Of a DNA stretch of 64,000 nucleotides, positions 20,856 through 33,364 are shown piece by piece (positions within the stretch are counted from its first letter, which is position 1; every line of letters begins with the position of its first letter). The notes beneath the pieces were generated by a model. That model was given only the letters and a program-made list of their open reading frames with translations. It had not been told where the DNA came from and did no database searches. The position numbers and the translations under genes are program-made. This stretch comes from an uncultured Arthrobacter sp. (GTDB lineage Bacteria > Actinomycetota > Actinomycetes > Actinomycetales > Micrococcaceae). Where the stretch lies: assembly GCF_947495145.1 (NCBI RefSeq), contig NZ_CANLXP010000009.1, forward strand, positions 62,001 through 126,000. The letters run 5' to 3'.

Positions 20856-23800
20856 ATGTCCAGCGAATCCTCATTCGGCCACATGCGAATCGGCCTGGCC
20901 ACCGCGGAAGAGATCCGCGGATGGTCGTACGGCGAAGTCAAGAAGCCGGAAACCATCAACTACCGCACGCTCAAGCCTGAGAAGGACGGACTCTTCTGCG
21001 AGAAGATCTTCGGCCCATCGCGTGACTGGGAATGCTACTGCGGCAAGTACAAGCGCGTGCGCTTCAAGGGCATCATCTGCGAGCGGTGTGGCGTTGAGGT
21101 CACCCGTGCGAAGGTACGCCGCGAGCGCATGGGCCACATCGAGCTCGCCGCTCCCGTTACGCACATCTGGTACTTCAAGGGCGTTCCGTCGCGTCTTGGC
21201 TACCTCCTTGATCTTGCGCCGAAGGACCTCGAGAAGGTCATTTACTTCGCTGCTTACATGATCACCTCGGTTGACGAAGAGAACCGTCACGCCGAACTGC
21301 CGAACCTCCAGGCCGAACACGACCTCGAGAAGAAGCAGCTCGTCGACCAGCGCGACTCCGATATCGCAGCACTTGCCCGCGACCTTGAGGACGAGCTCGC
21401 CCGCCTGGAGGGTGAGGGCGCCAAGGCAGCTGACAAGAAGAAGGCACGCGACTCCGCTGACCGCCAGATGGCGAATCTGCGCAAGCGCGCCGACGCCGAG
21501 ATCGAGCGCCTCGAGCAGGTCTGGGACCGGTTCAAGAACCTGAAGGTCGCAGACCTTGAAGGTGACGAGGGTCTGTACCGCGAACTGCGCGACCGTTACG
21601 GTCTGTACTTCGAAGGCTCCATGGGAGCCGAGGCAATCAAGAAGCGCCTCGAGAACTTCGATATGCAGGCTGAGGCTGAGCTGCTCCGCGACATCATCCA
21701 GAACGGCAAGGGCCAGCGCAAGACGCGTGCCCTGAAGCGTTTGAAGGTTGTCAACGCGTTCCTCACCACCACCAACAGCCCGCTGGGCATGGTGCTCGAC
21801 GCCGTGCCGGTGATCCCGCCGGAACTGCGTCCGATGGTGCAGCTGGACGGTGGCCGCTTCGCGACCTCCGACCTTAATGACCTGTACCGTCGCGTGATCA
21901 ACCGCAACAACCGCCTGAAGCGCCTGCTTGATCTCGGAGCTCCCGAGATCATCGTGAACAACGAGAAGCGCATGCTCCAGGAAGCTGTTGACTCGCTGTT
22001 CGACAATGGCCGCCGCGGCCGTCCGGTCACCGGACCGGGCAACCGCCCGCTCAAGTCGCTCTCCGACATGCTCAAGGGCAAGCAGGGGCGTTTCCGTCAG
22101 AACCTGCTCGGCAAGCGCGTCGACTACTCGGGCCGTTCGGTCATCGTCGTCGGCCCGCAGCTGAAGCTGCACCAGTGTGGTCTGCCCAAGCAGATGGCTC
22201 TGGAGCTCTTCAAGCCGTTCGTGATGAAGCGCCTGGTTGACCTCAACCACGCACAGAACATCAAGAGCGCCAAGCGTATGGTCGAGCGTTACCGCCCGCA
22301 GGTCTGGGATGTCCTTGAAGAGATCATCACCGAACACCCTGTGCTGCTGAACCGTGCACCTACCCTGCACCGCCTCGGCATCCAGGCGTTCGAGCCGCAG
22401 CTGGTTGAAGGCAAGGCCCTTCAGCTTCACCCGCTGGTCTGTGGTGCGTTCAACGCTGACTTCGACGGCGACCAGATGGCAGTGCACCTGCCGCTGAGCC
22501 CCGAAGCCCAGGCCGAGGCGCGCATCCTGATGCTGTCCTCGAACAACATCCTGAAGCCGTCGGACGGCCGTCCGGTGACCCTGCCTTCGCAGGACATGAT
22601 CATCGGCCTGCACCACCTCACCACCAAGCGTGAGGGCTCGGCAGGGGAGGGGCGCGTCTTCTCCAGCCCGGCTGAGGCGATCATGGCGTTCGATTCCGGT
22701 GAGCTGCACCTGAACTCGGTTGTGAAGATCCGCGTTCCGCACTTCGTCCCGGGTCCGGACACCGCAGCCCCTGAGGGCTGGGAAGAAGGCACCCCTGCGC
22801 TGATTGAAACCTCACTCGGCCAGGTCCTGTTCAACGACACCCTGCCTGCGGATTACCCCTGGGTTGAGAAGGTTGCTGACAAGGGCGAGCTCTCCACGAT
22901 CGTCAACGATCTCGCGGAGCGCTACCCGAAGGTTGTCACTGCTGCGACGCTGGACAACCTGAAGGACTCCGGCTTCTACTGGGCAACACGCTCGGGCGTC
23001 ACGGTGGCTATCTCCGATATCTCCGCGCCGATCAACAAGGCCGGAATCATGGAGGGCTACGAGACGCAGGCAGCCAAGGTTCAGGCACAGTTCGACAAGG
23101 GCCTCATCGCCGATGAGGAGCGTCGTCAGGAACTGATCGACATCTGGAACAAGGCAACCAACGAGGTCGCCGAGTCCATGCGCGGCGCAATGCCGAAGGA
23201 CAACACCATCAACCGCATGGTGTCCTCCGGTGCTCGCGGCAACTGGCTGCAGGTCCGTCAGATCGCGGGTATCCGCGGCCTGGTGGCAAACCCCAAGGGT
23301 GAGATCATCCCGCGTCCGATCAAGTCCTCGTACCGCGAGGGCCTGTCGGTTCTGGAGTACTTCATCGCCACGCACGGTGCCCGTAAGGGTCTTGCCGATA
23401 CCGCTCTGCGTACCGCGAACTCGGGTTACCTGACCCGTCGTCTCGTGGATGTCTCGCAGGACGTCATCGTCCGCGAGGACGACTGCGGTACCGAGCGCGG
23501 CCTGAACGTCACCATCGCTGTACCGAACCACGACGGCGAGCTCGTCCTGCATGAGGAAGTCGAGAACTCGGCTTACGCACGCACGCTGGCTACCGACGTC
23601 GTTGATTCCAAGGGCGAGGTGCTGGCTCCTGCCGGCTCCGACGTCGGCGACGTGCTGATCACCAAGCTGTTCGAAGCAGGCGTGACGGACATCAAGATCC
23701 GCTCCGTTCTGACCTGTGAGTCCAGTGTTGGTACCTGTGCACTCTGCTACGGCCGTTCGCTGGCCACGGGTAAGACTGTGGACATCGGTGAGGCCGTCGG

Positions 23801-24749
23801 CATCATCGCTGCACAGTCCATCGGTGAGCCGGGTACCCAGCTGACGATGCGTACCTTCCACACCGGTGGTGTTGCCTCTGCTGAGGACATCACCCAGGGT
23901 CTGCCGCGTATCCAGGAGCTGTTCGAAGCGCGTACCCCCAAGGGTGTTGCGCCGATCTCCGAGGTCGCAGGGCGGGTCACCATCGAAGACGCAGAGAAGC
24001 AGCTGCGCCTGGTGGTTACTCCGGACGACGGCTCCGAAGAGATCGCTTACCCGGTACTGCGGCGTGCACGTCTGCTGGTTGCCGACGGCGATCACGTGGA
24101 GGTCGGCCAGCAGCTGGTCTTCGGTGCGGTTGATCCCAAGCAGATCCTCCGTATCCTCGGCCCGCGTAAGGCGCAGGAGTTCCTGGTGGACGAGGTCCAG
24201 CGCGTGTACCGCAGCCAGGGCGTAGGCATCCACGACAAGCACGTGGAAGTTATCGTCCGGCAGATGCTGCGCCGCGTCACGGTCATCGAGTCCGGCGACT
24301 CCGACCTGCTCCCCGGTGAGCTGGCCGAGCGTCGTCGCTTCGAGAACGAGAACCGTCGTGTGGTCTCCGAGGGCAAGAAGCCAGCCTCCGGCCGGCCCGA
24401 GCTCATGGGCATCACGAAGGCCTCGCTCGCCACGGAGTCCTGGCTGTCGGCCGCTTCCTTCCAGGAGACCACGCGTGTCCTCACGCAGGCAGCCATGGAA
24501 GGCAAGAGCGATCCGCTGCTCGGCCTGAAGGAGAACGTCATCATCGGTAAGCTCATCCCGGCCGGCACCGGCCTGGACCGCTACACGAAGATCACGGTCG
24601 AGCCCACAGAGGAAGCCAAGGCCAACCTGTTCACCGGTCCGAGCGCGTTCAGCGACTTTGACTACGCAGGTGTCGACGGCGGACTCAGCCCCGAGTTCCA
24701 CGCCATCCCGCTGGATGACTACGACATGGGGTCGAGCGACTTCCGCTGA
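20856..24749 (+). CDS. rpoC: DNA-directed RNA polymerase subunit beta'
   Basis: 1297 aa from ATG 20856 ([20 protein letters not shown]). A GTG ten codons upstream is in frame but falls in the AGAGAAGAGAGACAGGG ribosome-binding region. Landmarks: N-terminal zinc finger (CYCGKYKR ... CERCGVEV), the catalytic loop [12 protein letters not shown] with three Mg-binding Asp, the bridge-helix/trigger-loop region ([20 protein letters not shown]), and a second zinc site ([15 protein letters not shown]). An insertion of coiled coil ([20 protein letters not shown]) near 160-240 is typical of Actinobacteria. A strong terminator follows. Confidence 0.97.
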   Translation: MSSESSFGHMRIGLATAEEIRGWSYGEVKKPETINYRTLKPEKDGLFCEKIFGPSRDWECYCGKYKRVRFKGIICERCGVEVTRAKVRRERMGHIELAAPVTHIWYFKGVPSRLGYLLDLAPKDLEKVIYFAAYMITSVDEENRHAELPNLQAEHDLEKKQLVDQRDSDIAALARDLEDELARLEGEGAKAADKKKARDSADRQMANLRKRADAEIERLEQVWDRFKNLKVADLEGDEGLYRELRDRYGLYFEGSMGAEAIKKRLENFDMQAEAELLRDIIQNGKGQRKTRALKRLKVVNAFLTTTNSPLGMVLDAVPVIPPELRPMVQLDGGRFATSDLNDLYRRVINRNNRLKRLLDLGAPEIIVNNEKRMLQEAVDSLFDNGRRGRPVTGPGNRPLKSLSDMLKGKQGRFRQNLLGKRVDYSGRSVIVVGPQLKLHQCGLPKQMALELFKPFVMKRLVDLNHAQNIKSAKRMVERYRPQVWDVLEEIITEHPVLLNRAPTLHRLGIQAFEPQLVEGKALQLHPLVCGAFNADFDGDQMAVHLPLSPEAQAEARILMLSSNNILKPSDGRPVTLPSQDMIIGLHHLTTKREGSAGEGRVFSSPAEAIMAFDSGELHLNSVVKIRVPHFVPGPDTAAPEGWEEGTPALIETSLGQVLFNDTLPADYPWVEKVADKGELSTIVNDLAERYPKVVTAATLDNLKDSGFYWATRSGVTVAISDISAPINKAGIMEGYETQAAKVQAQFDKGLIADEERRQELIDIWNKATNEVAESMRGAMPKDNTINRMVSSGARGNWLQVRQIAGIRGLVANPKGEIIPRPIKSSYREGLSVLEYFIATHGARKGLADTALRTANSGYLTRRLVDVSQDVIVREDDCGTERGLNVTIAVPNHDGELVLHEEVENSAYARTLATDVVDSKGEVLAPAGSDVGDVLITKLFEAGVTDIKIRSVLTCESSVGTCALCYGRSLATGKTVDIGEAVGIIAAQSIGEPGTQLTMRTFHTGGVASAEDITQGLPRIQELFEARTPKGVAPISEVAGRVTIEDAEKQLRLVVTPDDGSEEIAYPVLRRARLLVADGDHVEVGQQLVFGAVDPKQILRILGPRKAQEFLVDEVQRVYRSQGVGIHDKHVEVIVRQMLRRVTVIESGDSDLLPGELAERRRFENENRRVVSEGKKPASGRPELMGITKASLATESWLSAASFQETTRVLTQAAMEGKSDPLLGLKENVIIGKLIPAGTGLDRYTKITVEPTEEAKANLFTGPSAFSDFDYAGVDGGLSPEFHAIPLDDYDMGSSDFR

Positions 24750-24783
24750 TCAGCCCTGTGAACAGTTAGCGTTGTTCCACTGA

Positions 24784-24829
24784 CAGAGGGGCCCGGACTG
24801 CAGTTTCGACTGGAGTCCGGGCCCCTCTG
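24784..24829 (+). terminator. Terminator after rpoC
   Basis: CAGAGGGGCCCGGACT pairs with AGTCCGGGCCCCTCTG, a 16-bp stem with a 14-base loop, 35 bases past the rpoC stop. The T-tract is weak (GGCGTCCTCCTT). Confidence 0.85.
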
Positions 24830-24873
24830 GCGTCCTCCTTACCATGCCGTCAAAGCCGGCGCGCGCAATCTGA

Positions 24874-24879
24874 TAGACT
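24874..24879 (+). promoter_or_regulatory. -10 box of the str operon (TAGACT)
   Basis: TAGACT about 245 bases before rpsL; transcription would start near 24886. There is no good -35; GTCAAA at 24849-24854 is 19 bases away. Confidence 0.5.
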
Positions 24880-24885
24880 TGTCGG

Positions 24886-25120
24886 GAATTGTTTGTGTGG
24901 CAGTGGATCGGCGTCTCTTCGGGCGTATCTCCGTGTTGTAGGGAACTTGTACAACGAATGCCACATTTTTGCACGCCTACGGTCGTTTCAGTTCCACTTT
25001 CACGTAGGCACGCCAAACGACTGACAAGCTCTGACTCGTTGCTTTACGGCCATGTGCCGAAGGATGCGGTGCGGAGTCAGCAGAGATCTGATCTCGAGAC
25101 AACATACGGAGAACTGAGAA
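24886..25120 (+). promoter_or_regulatory. Structured leader of rpsL
   Basis: Untranslated stretch of about 235 bases. TGTGGCA at 24896-24902 pairs with TGCCACA at 24959-24965, directly followed by TTTTT. Inside it, GTTGTA and TACAAC can form an inner stem. A second pair, GCCTACG (24975-24981) and CGTAGGC (25003-25009), follows. The stem plus T-run resembles an attenuator placed about 150 bases before the gene. No ORF of note is seen in it. Confidence 0.4.
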
Positions 25121-25495
25121 GTGCCTACCATTAACCAGCTGGTCCGTAAGGGCCGGTCACCTAAGGTCTCCAAGACCAAGGCGCCCGCACTGCAGGGCAG
25201 CCCCATGAAGCGCGGTGTCTGCACCCGTGTCTACACCACCACCCCGAAGAAGCCGAACTCGGCTCTCCGGAAGGTCGCCCGTGTCCGCCTCAACGGCGGC
25301 ATCGAAGTAACTGCCTACATCCCGGGTGTCGGCCACAACCTCCAGGAGCACTCCATCGTGCTCGTGCGCGGCGGTCGTGTGAAGGACCTCCCCGGTGTGC
25401 GTTACAAGATCGTCCGTGGCGCGCTGGATACCCAGGGCGTGAAGAACCGCAAGCAGGCTCGCAGCCGCTACGGCGCAAAGATGGAGAAGAAGTAA
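25121..25495 (+). CDS. rpsL: 30S ribosomal protein S12
   Basis: 124 aa, GTG start after [25 protein letters not shown] at the start, [17 protein letters not shown] and [21 protein letters not shown] are the decoding-site loops. Both lysines whose replacement gives streptomycin resistance are wild type (KKPNS, VKDLP). First gene of the str operon. Confidence 0.98.
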   Translation: MPTINQLVRKGRSPKVSKTKAPALQGSPMKRGVCTRVYTTTPKKPNSALRKVARVRLNGGIEVTAYIPGVGHNLQEHSIVLVRGGRVKDLPGVRYKIVRGALDTQGVKNRKQARSRYGAKMEKK

Positions 25496-25496
25496 T

Positions 25497-25967
25497 ATGC
25501 CTCGTAAGGGCCCGGCCCCCAAGCGGCCGCTCGTTGTAGATCCCGTTTACGGTTCGCCCCTGGTCACCCAGCTGATCAACAAGGTGCTCGTCGACGGCAA
25601 GAAGTCCACCGCAGAGCGCATCGTCTATGGTGCCCTCGAAGGCGCTCGCGCCAAGTCCGGCGGCGATCCGGTTGCAGCCCTCAAGAAGGCCATGGACAAC
25701 GTCAAGCCCAGCCTCGAGGTTCGTTCACGCCGTGTCGGTGGAGCCACCTACCAGGTTCCCGTTGAGGTCAAGCCGGGCCGTTCCACGGCCCTGGCGCTGC
25801 GCTGGCTCGTCGGTTACTCGAAGGCTCGCCGCGAGAAGACCATGACCGAGCGTCTCCAGAACGAGATCCTCGACGCTTCGAACGGTCTGGGTGCCGCTGT
25901 GAAGCGTCGCGAAGACACGCACAAGATGGCCGAGTCCAACAAGGCCTTCGCTCACTACCGCTGGTAA
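25497..25967 (+). CDS. rpsG: 30S ribosomal protein S7
   Basis: 156 aa, one base after the rpsL stop, so translation is coupled. [20 protein letters not shown], the rRNA-binding [19 protein letters not shown], and C-terminal [23 protein letters not shown] are typical. It nucleates assembly of the 30S head. Confidence 0.98.
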   Translation: MPRKGPAPKRPLVVDPVYGSPLVTQLINKVLVDGKKSTAERIVYGALEGARAKSGGDPVAALKKAMDNVKPSLEVRSRRVGGATYQVPVEVKPGRSTALALRWLVGYSKARREKTMTERLQNEILDASNGLGAAVKRREDTHKMAESNKAFAHYRW

Positions 25968-26051
25968 TCGCGCTGCCGGTCTTTCATACTGCTCCGGCGG
26001 TGTGGGGGACCGGCGGTCCAGCAGAACTCCACCTTAGAAAAGGGAGACACC

Positions 26052-28166
26052 GTGGCACAGGACGTGCTTACTGACCTCAACAAGGTCCGCAATATCGGCA
26101 TCATGGCCCACATTGATGCCGGCAAGACCACTACTACCGAGCGCATCCTGTTCTACACGGGTGTAAACCACAAGATCGGCGAGACGCACGACGGCGCCTC
26201 GACCACTGACTGGATGGAACAGGAAAAGGAACGCGGCATCACGATCACCAGCGCCGCGGTGACCTGCTTCTGGGAACAGAACCAGATCAACATCATCGAC
26301 ACCCCCGGTCACGTTGACTTCACTGTTGAGGTTGAGCGCTCGCTGCGCGTCCTCGACGGCGCAGTTGCTGTGTTCGACGGCAAAGAGGGCGTTGAGCCCC
26401 AGTCCGAGACTGTCTGGCGTCAGGCCGACAAGTATGAAGTTCCGCGCATCTGCTTCGTCAACAAGATGGACAAGCTGGGCGCAGACTTCTACTTCACCGT
26501 AGACACGATCGTCAGCCGCCTCGGTGCCAAGCCGTTGGTTATGCAGCTGCCCATTGGTGCCGAGAACGACTTCATCGGTGTTGTCGACCTGCTCTACATG
26601 CGTGCACTCGTGTGGCCCGGTGACTCCAAGGGTGACGTGACCATGGGCGCCAAGTACGAGATCCAGGAGATCCCGGCTGACCTCCAGGCCAAGGCTGAGG
26701 AATACCGCGCAGCGCTGGTCGAGGCCGTTGCTGAGTCCTCTGACGAGCTGATGAACAAGTACCTCGAGGGCGAAGAGCCCACCATCGAGGAGCTCAAGGC
26801 CGGCATCCGGAAGATGACGATCAACTCGGAAATCTACCCGGTACTGTGTGGATCGGCATTCAAGAACCGTGGCGTTCAGCCGATGCTCGATGCTGTCATC
26901 GACTACCTGCCCTCCCCGCTGGACGTTCCCCCGATGGTGGGACACGACCCGCGCGACGAGGAAGCTGCGTTGACCCGCAAGCCGAGCACGGAGGAGCCCT
27001 TCTCGGCTCTTGCGTTCAAGGTCGCTACCCACCCGTTCTTCGGTCAGCTGACGTTCATCCGGGTGTACTCCGGACACGTCACCGCCGGCACACAGGTTGT
27101 GAACTCGACCAAGGGCAAGAAGGAGCGCATCGGAAAGCTCTTCCAGATGCACGCCAACAAGGAAATCCCTGTTGACGAAGCCTTCGCCGGGCACATCTAC
27201 GCGGCGATCGGCCTGAAGGACACCACCACCGGTGACACCCTCTCCGATTCGACCAACCAGATCGTCCTCGAGTCGATGAGCTTCCCTGAGCCTGTCATCT
27301 CGGTTGCAATCGAGCCGAAGACCAAGGGCGACCAGGAGAAGCTTTCAACCGCTATCCAGAAGCTCTCCGCTGAGGACCCCACCTTCCAGGTGTCCCTCAA
27401 CGAGGACACCGGCCAGACGATCATCGCCGGTATGGGCGAGCTCCACCTGGACATCCTGGTGGACCGCATGCGCCGCGAGTTCAAGGTCGAGGCGAATGTC
27501 GGCAAGCCGCAGGTCGCCTACCGTGAGACCATTCGCGGTACCGTCCAGAAGCACGATTACACCCACAAGAAGCAAACGGGTGGATCCGGACAGTTCGCAA
27601 AGATCCAGATCATGATCGAGCCGATGGACACGTCCGAAGGCGAGCTGTACGCCTTCGAGAACAAGGTCACCGGTGGCCGTGTTCCCCGCGAATACATCCC
27701 GAGCGTCGACGCGGGCATCCAGGATGCCCTCAACGACGGAATCCTGGCCGGATACCCGGTGGTCGGCATCAAGGCAACGCTGCTCGACGGCGCTTACCAC
27801 GATGTTGACTCCTCCGAAATGGCGTTCAAGATCGCCGGCCGGATGGCGTTCAAGGAAGCTGCCCGCATGGCGAAGCCCGTGCTGCTCGAACCGCTGATGG
27901 AGGTTGAAGTTCGCACACCCGAGGAGTACATGGGTGATGTGATCGGCGACATCAACTCACGCCGCGGCCAGATGCAGTCCATGGAGGACGCAAGCGGTGT
28001 CAAGGTCATCCGTGCGCACGTGCCGTTGTCCGGCATGTTCGGTTACATCGGCGATCTGCGCTCCAAGACCCAGGGGCGTGCCGTCTACTCAATGCAGTTC
28101 GACAGCTACTCGGAGGTCCCGAAGGCAGTAGCCGACGAGATCATCCAGAAGACTCGCGGAGAGTAA
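26052..28166 (+). CDS. fusA: Elongation factor G
   Basis: 704 aa, GTG start. GTPase motifs: G1 [16 protein letters not shown]2 [10 protein letters not shown]3 [12 protein letters not shown]4 NKMDKLGAD. Domains II-V follow, with [15 protein letters not shown] in domain IV. It drives ribosomal translocation and recycling. It is third in the str operon, 84 bases after rpsG. Confidence 0.98.
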   Translation: MAQDVLTDLNKVRNIGIMAHIDAGKTTTTERILFYTGVNHKIGETHDGASTTDWMEQEKERGITITSAAVTCFWEQNQINIIDTPGHVDFTVEVERSLRVLDGAVAVFDGKEGVEPQSETVWRQADKYEVPRICFVNKMDKLGADFYFTVDTIVSRLGAKPLVMQLPIGAENDFIGVVDLLYMRALVWPGDSKGDVTMGAKYEIQEIPADLQAKAEEYRAALVEAVAESSDELMNKYLEGEEPTIEELKAGIRKMTINSEIYPVLCGSAFKNRGVQPMLDAVIDYLPSPLDVPPMVGHDPRDEEAALTRKPSTEEPFSALAFKVATHPFFGQLTFIRVYSGHVTAGTQVVNSTKGKKERIGKLFQMHANKEIPVDEAFAGHIYAAIGLKDTTTGDTLSDSTNQIVLESMSFPEPVISVAIEPKTKGDQEKLSTAIQKLSAEDPTFQVSLNEDTGQTIIAGMGELHLDILVDRMRREFKVEANVGKPQVAYRETIRGTVQKHDYTHKKQTGGSGQFAKIQIMIEPMDTSEGELYAFENKVTGGRVPREYIPSVDAGIQDALNDGILAGYPVVGIKATLLDGAYHDVDSSEMAFKIAGRMAFKEAARMAKPVLLEPLMEVEVRTPEEYMGDVIGDINSRRGQMQSMEDASGVKVIRAHVPLSGMFGYIGDLRSKTQGRAVYSMQFDSYSEVPKAVADEIIQKTRGE

Positions 28167-28212
28167 CTCCGGCTCGTCCGGACAGTAATTTCACCAAAAT
28201 AAAAGCCCCCAG

Positions 28213-28218
28213 TAGACT
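28213..28218 (+). promoter_or_regulatory. -10 box of an internal tuf promoter (TAGACT)
   Basis: TAGACT in the 121-base fusA-tuf gap with TTTCAC 18 bases upstream, followed by a CAGCC-type hairpin and the AGGAGG site of tuf. It would allow tuf to be made in excess of the operon. Confidence 0.5.
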
Positions 28219-28287
28219 TGCATGAGTTTCAGCCGCGAAAAGCGTGGCTGGGGAGTAAGTCTTCTAAAAACGTTCTAGGAGGAACCC

Positions 28288-29478
28288 GTGGCGAAGGCAA
28301 AGTTCGAGCGGACTAAGCCGCACGTTAACATCGGCACCATTGGTCACGTTGACCATGGAAAGACCACGTTGACGGCTGCCATTTCCAAGGTGCTGTATGA
28401 CAAGTACCCCAACCTCAACGAGGCACGCGACTTCGCGTCCATCGACTCGGCTCCCGAGGAGAAGCAGCGCGGTATCACCATCAACATCTCGCATGTTGAG
28501 TACCAGACCGAGAAGCGCCACTATGCACACGTAGACGCTCCCGGCCACGCTGACTACATCAAGAACATGATCACCGGTGCCGCGCAGATGGACGGAGCAA
28601 TCCTTGTGGTTGCTGCGACCGACGGCCCGATGGCCCAGACCCGCGAGCACGTTCTGCTTGCCCGCCAGGTTGGTGTCCCCTACCTGCTGGTCGCGCTGAA
28701 CAAGTCCGACATGGTCGATGACGAGGAACTGCTGGACCTCGTGGAGATGGAAGTCCGCGAGCTGCTCAGCGCGCAGGGCTTCGACGGCGACGACGCCCCT
28801 GTGGTGCGCGTTTCCGGCCTGAAGGCTCTCGAAGGCGACCCCGAGTGGGTCAAGTCCGTTGAGGACCTGATGGACGCTGTGGATAACAGCGTTCCGGACC
28901 CGGTTCGGGACAAGGACAAGCCGTTCCTCATGCCTGTCGAGGACGTCTTCACCATCACCGGCCGTGGAACCGTTGTCACGGGCCGCGCCGAGCGTGGAAC
29001 CCTCAAGATCAACTCGGAAATCGAGATTGTCGGAATCCGTCCGGTCCAGAAGACCACGGTTACCGGTATCGAGATGTTCCACAAGCAGCTCGACGAGGCC
29101 TGGGCCGGCGAGAACTGTGGTCTGCTGCTCCGCGGTATCAAGCGCGAAGACGTAGAGCGTGGCCAGGTTATCGTCAAGCCGGGTTCGATCACCCCGCACA
29201 CCGACTTCGAGGCCAACGTCTACATCCTGGCCAAGGACGAGGGCGGCCGTCACAACCCGTTCTACTCCAACTACCGTCCGCAGTTCTACTTCCGTACCAC
29301 TGACGTCACCGGTGTCATCACCCTCCCCGAGGGCACCGAAATGGTCATGCCCGGCGACAACACTGAGATGACCGTTGCGCTCATCCAGCCCATCGCTATG
29401 GAAGAAGGCCTCGGCTTCGCTATCCGCGAAGGCGGCCGCACCGTTGGATCAGGTCGCGTTACCAAGATCAACAAGTAG
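28288..29478 (+). CDS. tuf: Elongation factor Tu
   Basis: 396 aa, GTG start after CTAGGAGGAACCC. G1 [15 protein letters not shown], effector [15 protein letters not shown]3 [13 protein letters not shown]4 [10 protein letters not shown], then domains II and III. It delivers aminoacyl-tRNA to the ribosome. Last gene of the str operon; only one copy lies in the window. Confidence 0.98.
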   Translation: MAKAKFERTKPHVNIGTIGHVDHGKTTLTAAISKVLYDKYPNLNEARDFASIDSAPEEKQRGITINISHVEYQTEKRHYAHVDAPGHADYIKNMITGAAQMDGAILVVAATDGPMAQTREHVLLARQVGVPYLLVALNKSDMVDDEELLDLVEMEVRELLSAQGFDGDDAPVVRVSGLKALEGDPEWVKSVEDLMDAVDNSVPDPVRDKDKPFLMPVEDVFTITGRGTVVTGRAERGTLKINSEIEIVGIRPVQKTTVTGIEMFHKQLDEAWAGENCGLLLRGIKREDVERGQVIVKPGSITPHTDFEANVYILAKDEGGRHNPFYSNYRPQFYFRTTDVTGVITLPEGTEMVMPGDNTEMTVALIQPIAMEEGLGFAIREGGRTVGSGRVTKINK

Positions 29479-29497
29479 TTCCTGAACTACTTTCGCA

Positions 29498-29529
29498 AAA
29501 GCCCCGCTGCGTTCGCGCAGCGGGGCTTT
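29498..29529 (+). terminator. Terminator after tuf
   Basis: AAAGCCCCGCTGCG-TTCG-CGCAGCGGGGCTTT, a perfect 14-bp stem with a stable tetraloop and T-rich tail, 20 bases after tuf. Confidence 0.95.
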
Positions 29530-29554
29530 CGCTTTTGTGCCGTAGAGTTAGGCG

Positions 29555-30157
29555 GTGCAAATTTACTCAAGCCTCCCGCTCAAGCGGGGCTGGCAGATCC
29601 TGACCGACCTGTTTGCGATCGCCGTCGTCGTGGTTGCCTGGCTTTTCTCGCGTGCAACCTTTGAGGCTGTTTCCGGTCTCGCCGTGTTCGGGGCCGGCCT
29701 GGAAGATGCGGGCAGCGGGTTCCAGAGCACCATGGGAAATGCCGCTGAGCGTATCGGGGGAGTGCCGCTCATCGGAGATGAAGCGAGTGCGCCCTTCCTG
29801 GACGCAGCGGAGGCGGGAGGATTCCTCATCAATGCAGGCCAGGATCAGCAGCACTCCGTTGCCCAGGCCGCAGCAGTGGTGGGATGGGCCATCTTTCTGC
29901 TTCCGGTACTTGTCCTCATCCCGATGTGGCTGGTCCCTCGGGTTCAATTCGTCGTACGGTCCACCCGTACACGCCGCCTTAATGGCGAAGACGGCGGCAG
30001 GGAGCTGCTTGCCCTGCGGGCGCTGGTCCTGGCGAAACCGTCCCAGTTGCGAAAGGTCTCCGAAGACCCGGTGCGGGCGTGGCGCGAGGGTGACCAAGCC
30101 ACTCTGGACGGACTGGCGCGGCTGGCTCTGAAACGCGAAGGTGTCAGAGCGAGCTAG
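29555..30157 (+). CDS. Conserved membrane protein of unknown function
   Basis: 200 aa, GTG start. An N-terminal helix at about 17-38 (LFAIAVVVVAWLFSRATF), a roughly 65-residue outer loop rich in Gly/Ala/Asp, a second helix at about 106-128 (AAAVVGWAIFLLPVLVLIPMW), then a basic cytosolic tail of about 70 residues (RSTRTRRLNGEDGGRELLAL). This is a two-span protein with both ends inside. It is transcribed between tuf and the S10 operon with no partner gene. Function not recognised. Confidence 0.75.
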   Translation: MQIYSSLPLKRGWQILTDLFAIAVVVVAWLFSRATFEAVSGLAVFGAGLEDAGSGFQSTMGNAAERIGGVPLIGDEASAPFLDAAEAGGFLINAGQDQQHSVAQAAAVVGWAIFLLPVLVLIPMWLVPRVQFVVRSTRTRRLNGEDGGRELLALRALVLAKPSQLRKVSEDPVRAWREGDQATLDGLARLALKREGVRAS

Positions 30158-30555
30158 CATCTGCTCGGCGTGTCGGCAAGCTAACACGGGCCGGATTCGC
30201 AATGTGCTGCATAATCTGGCAGACTAAATGAGTTGTTCAAGCGCCTTCGCGCGCGGTTTGAGCTGTAGTCCCGGTCAGGATAATGCCTGACGCAGGGTCG
30301 CATCCACCGCAGAAGTTGGCCCAAATATAACCCACCCCAATCGACAAGCTCGGTTTTCTGCGGGATCGTCTGCATTTCCATGTAGAAGTTACGCGACACG
30401 CCCGAGCGCGGGGGTCGGAGCCTCGGCAGGGTGAGGAACCCGGAGCTATCCGGATTCAGTCTGTTGGAGGAGCGTCATAACAACGGGCGCATGTACGTAG
30501 CCAGGAGCGTCACCGCACGGTGGCGTTCTTCATGAAGAGAGAGAGTCGAGACGCC
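30158..30555 (+). promoter_or_regulatory. Promoter and long leader of the S10 operon
   Basis: 398 bases with no convincing gene. CAGACT at 30220-30225 with TTCGCA 18 bases upstream is the best promoter candidate, giving a leader of about 325 bases. RNA pairings visible: GTCAGG/CCTGAC at 30274-30291, and CCGCAGAA (30307-30314) with TTCTGCGG (30356-30363). S10 operon leaders in other bacteria mediate autogenous control by L4; whether this one does is not known. Confidence 0.45.
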
Positions 30556-30864
30556 ATGGCGGGACAAAAGATCCGCATCCGGCTGAAGTCGTATGACCAC
30601 GAGGTCATTGACGTTTCAGCTCGGAAGATCGTTGAGACGGTGACGCGCGCAGGCGCGACGGTAGTCGGCCCCGTGCCGCTGCCCACGGAAAAGAACGTTT
30701 ACTGCGTTATCCGGTCGCCGCACAAGTACAAGGACAGCCGCGAGCACTTTGAGATGCGCACGCACAAGCGTCTGATCGACATCATTGACCCCACGCCCAA
30801 GGCCGTCGACTCGCTCATGCGCCTCGACCTCCCCGCGGACGTGAACATCGAGATCAAGCTGTAA
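30556..30864 (+). CDS. rpsJ: 30S ribosomal protein S10 (NusE)
   Basis: 102 aa from ATG 30556 ([19 protein letters not shown]), preceded by GAGAGAGAGTCGAG. A GTG 12 codons upstream is in frame but lies before that site. It contains [20 protein letters not shown] and ends in [11 protein letters not shown] as usual. It is part of the 30S head and, as NusE, partners with NusG (encoded at 10.7 kb). Confidence 0.97.
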
Positions 30865-30880
30865 GGGAGAGAAGATAACT

Positions 30881-31537
30881 ATGTCTACTTCGCTTACGCG
30901 CCAGGTCAAGGGACTGCTCGCTACCAAGCTCGGCATGACCCAGGTCTGGGATGAAAACAATCTCCTCGTACCGGTAACCGTCCTGCAGGCTGACTCCAAC
31001 GTCATCACGCAGCTGCGTACCGCTGACGCTGACGGCTACACCGCCGTCCAGATCGGCTTCGGCCAGATCGATCCGCGCAAGGTCACCAAGCCGCTCGCCG
31101 GCCACTTCGAGAAGGCCGGCGTTACGCCTCGCCGTCACGTCGTTGAACTGCGCACCTCCGATGCCGATTCCTACTCGCTGGGCCAGGAACTCTCCGTTGA
31201 GCTGTTCGAAGCCGGCCAGCAGGTCGATGTCATCGGCAAGACCAAGGGCAAGGGCTTCGCCGGTGTTATGAAGCGTCATGGCTTCCACGGCGTCGGCGCT
31301 TCCCACGGTGCACACAAGAACCACCGCAAGCCCGGCTCGATCGGTGGAGCATCCACCCCCAGCCGCGTCTTCAGGGGAATGAAAATGGCAGGCCGTATGG
31401 GCGCCGTTCGTCAGACCACCCTGAACCTCACCGTTCACGCTGTGGACGTCGAGAAGTCGCTGCTGCTGATCAAGGGCGCTGTTCCCGGCGCCCGCGGACA
31501 GGTCGTACTCGTACGCACCGCCGTGAAGGGAGCATAA
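30881..31537 (+). CDS. rplC: 50S ribosomal protein L3
   Basis: 218 aa. [18 protein letters not shown] at the start and the long loop [19 protein letters not shown] then [20 protein letters not shown] that reaches toward the peptidyl-transferase centre. Second gene of the S10 operon. Confidence 0.97.
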   Translation: MSTSLTRQVKGLLATKLGMTQVWDENNLLVPVTVLQADSNVITQLRTADADGYTAVQIGFGQIDPRKVTKPLAGHFEKAGVTPRRHVVELRTSDADSYSLGQELSVELFEAGQQVDVIGKTKGKGFAGVMKRHGFHGVGASHGAHKNHRKPGSIGGASTPSRVFRGMKMAGRMGAVRQTTLNLTVHAVDVEKSLLLIKGAVPGARGQVVLVRTAVKGA

Positions 31538-31540
31538 GTC

Positions 31541-32179
31541 ATGGCTACCAACACTGTGAATGTCGATCTCCCCGCAGAGATCTTCGACGCACAGACCAAC
31601 GTTCCGCTGCTGCACCAGGTCGTCGTGGCCCAGCTTGCTGCTGCCCGTCAGGGTACGCACAAGACGAAGACACGCGCCGAGGTCAGCGGAGCCGGCCGCA
31701 AGCCGTTCAAGCAGAAGGGCACCGGCCGTGCACGCCAGGGCTCGATCCGCGCACCGCACATGACCGGCGGTGGCGTTGTCCACGGCCCCACGCCGCGTGA
31801 CTACAGCCAGCGCACCCCCAAGAAGATGAAGGCAGCCGCCCTGCGCGGCGCACTCTCGGACCGGGCACGCAACGGACGCATTCACGTCATCGAGTCGCTG
31901 ATCGGCGGCGAGAAGCCGTCGACCAAGGCTGCAATGGCCACGCTGCGCGGCATCTCGGAGCGTCCCAACCTGCTGCTCGTCATTGAGCGTTCGAATGACC
32001 AGGCCGCACTGTCCGTGCGCAACCTGCTCGACGTCCACACCCTGTACGTGGATCAGCTGAACACCTATGACGTACTCGTGTCGGACGACGTGATCTTCAC
32101 GAAGGCCGCCTACGACACCTTTGTTGGTACGGCCCAGGCCGTAGACGCCGACATCACAACTGAGGAGGACGCCAAGTGA
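31541..32179 (+). CDS. rplD: 50S ribosomal protein L4
   Basis: 212 aa. The extended loop [19 protein letters not shown] then [14 protein letters not shown] lines the exit tunnel. Starts three bases after rplC. Its stop overlaps the rplW start (GTGA). In E. coli L4 represses this operon. Confidence 0.97.
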   Translation: MATNTVNVDLPAEIFDAQTNVPLLHQVVVAQLAAARQGTHKTKTRAEVSGAGRKPFKQKGTGRARQGSIRAPHMTGGGVVHGPTPRDYSQRTPKKMKAAALRGALSDRARNGRIHVIESLIGGEKPSTKAAMATLRGISERPNLLLVIERSNDQAALSVRNLLDVHTLYVDQLNTYDVLVSDDVIFTKAAYDTFVGTAQAVDADITTEEDAK

Positions 32180-32481
32180 GTGGCTCCATCACAAAGGATC
32201 CTCGCGACGTCGTCATTGCGCCCGTCGTGTCGGAGAAAAGCTACGGCCTGATCGACGAAGGTAAGTACACCTTCCTGGTCGACCCGCGCTCCAACAAGAC
32301 CGAGATCAAGCTGGCCGTGGAGAAGATTTTCTCCGTAAAGGTCGACTCGATCAACACCATCAACCGTGCAGGGAAGCGCAAGCGCACCCGCTTTGGATGG
32401 GGACAGCGCAAGGACACCAAGCGCGCAATCGTCACCCTCAAAGAAGGCACGATCGACATCTTCGGCGGTCCGCTCAGCTAG
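32176..32481 (+). CDS. rplW: 50S ribosomal protein L23
   Basis: 101 aa, GTG start overlapping the rplD stop by four bases. [20 protein letters not shown] and [20 protein letters not shown], then basic [19 protein letters not shown]. It sits at the tunnel exit and docks trigger factor and SRP. Confidence 0.97.
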   Translation: MSGSITKDPRDVVIAPVVSEKSYGLIDEGKYTFLVDPRSNKTEIKLAVEKIFSVKVDSINTINRAGKRKRTRFGWGQRKDTKRAIVTLKEGTIDIFGGPLS

Positions 32482-32512
32482 AGCGGAGACCACTTTAACG
32501 AGGAACTGAAAA

Positions 32513-33352
<840 letters not shown>

Positions 33353-33364
33353 GAGCCTGGAAAC

